64,000 bases of DNA, from the NCBI GenBank assembly GCA_964607755.1, contig CAZSMC010000017.1, positions 5,716 through 69,715 of the forward strand, in the 5' to 3' direction. Position numbers and translations under genes: made by a program. The notes below the pieces were generated by a model that saw only the letters and a list, made by a program, of their open reading frames with translations, was not told the DNA's origin and did not search any database. The DNA comes from CAZSMC01 sp964607755. Lineage in GTDB: Bacteria; Zhuqueibacterota; Zhuqueibacteria; Residuimicrobiales; Krinioviventaceae. Positions within the stretch are counted from its first letter, which is position 1. The number at the start of each line of letters is the position of its first letter. Of the stretch, positions 63,836 through 64,000 are shown piece by piece.

Positions 63836-64000
63836 ATGAGATCCTCCTTGATTAATTGTGCTTTCCTTTTAACGATTATGTCGTTCAGATATTCCGAATT
63901 ATTTTGATGGAATATCGCTAATGCTTTCAATTATACTTAATTAATTTTTTAAAAGGAAGCAAAATTATCATCCTGAGAAAAAAACTCGAGTTGTTGCTGT

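Noticed and set aside
1..64000. tRNA, rRNA, CRISPR arrays, insertion sequences
   Set aside because: Intergenic regions were read for T-loop patterns, repeated spacers and terminal inverted repeats; none was convincing apart from the intron relic.

Overview
The window reads as a chromosomal segment of a Gram-negative, probably uncultured bacterium of the FCB/Calditrichota/KSB1 neighbourhood. Three things point there. Two proteins (the giant gene at 5.3-15.4 kb and the gene at 39.1-40.5 kb) end in the 'YPNPF' plus FlgD-like Ig tail typical of that supergroup. There is a PorV/PorQ-like outer-membrane protein. There are several terminal-Phe beta-barrel or secreted proteins. No rRNA, tRNA or CRISPR array was seen. 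The phylum placement is inference.

Layout. (1) 0-16 kb, all minus: a tightly spaced four-gene unit (gaps of about 14-25 nt) encoding, in transcription order, a small secreted protein, a giant secreted repeat protein whose N-terminal domain resembles it, a PorV-like barrel fused to TPRs, and a membrane SpoIIE-type phosphatase that runs off the left edge. (2) 16-19 kb: a TPR protein and a porin. (3) 18.8-27 kb, minus: an acetate island with acetate permease, acetyl-CoA synthetase, AcuC-like deacetylase, an acetyl-CoA hydrolase/transferase fused to a GNAT acetyltransferase, and an ADP-forming acyl-CoA synthetase. (4) 27.4-38.9 kb, minus: housekeeping genes (FmdB-like protein, aminotransferase, coaD, rsmD), a PilM-like cluster, comEA, dnaJ-grpE-hrcA, ftsXE, a methyltransferase and a YjbQ protein. 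(5) 42.9-45.8 kb, minus: parA-parB-M23 peptidase-bactofilin. (6) 57.7-63.8 kb: flavodoxin, lactate racemase, ferritin-like protein, peroxiredoxin, DUF1080, MntP, PAP2 and a secreted Glu/Gln-rich protein.

The odd part is 40.5-57.7 kb on the plus strand, a sugar-utilisation and thiamine region in which many genes are truncated, fused or frameshifted. It holds a dead group II intron reverse transcriptase, a thiL stub running into a thiD lacking its N-terminal glycine-rich loop, a solute-binding protein (SBP) with a damaged 3' end followed by the orphan tail of another protein, an epimerase broken by a TAG and fused in frame to half a GH42 and half a GH10 glycosidase, a second SBP made of pieces, and a NatA/NatB pair collapsed by deletions. 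Intact genes sit between them (lyxose isomerase, AllA-like cupin, URO-D-like protein, MalK-type ATPase, Fe-alcohol dehydrogenase), but no MalF/MalG permease is present. The same pattern was not seen in the flanks. It is either real gene decay through short-homology deletions or a patch of misassembly; the text gives tests for each.
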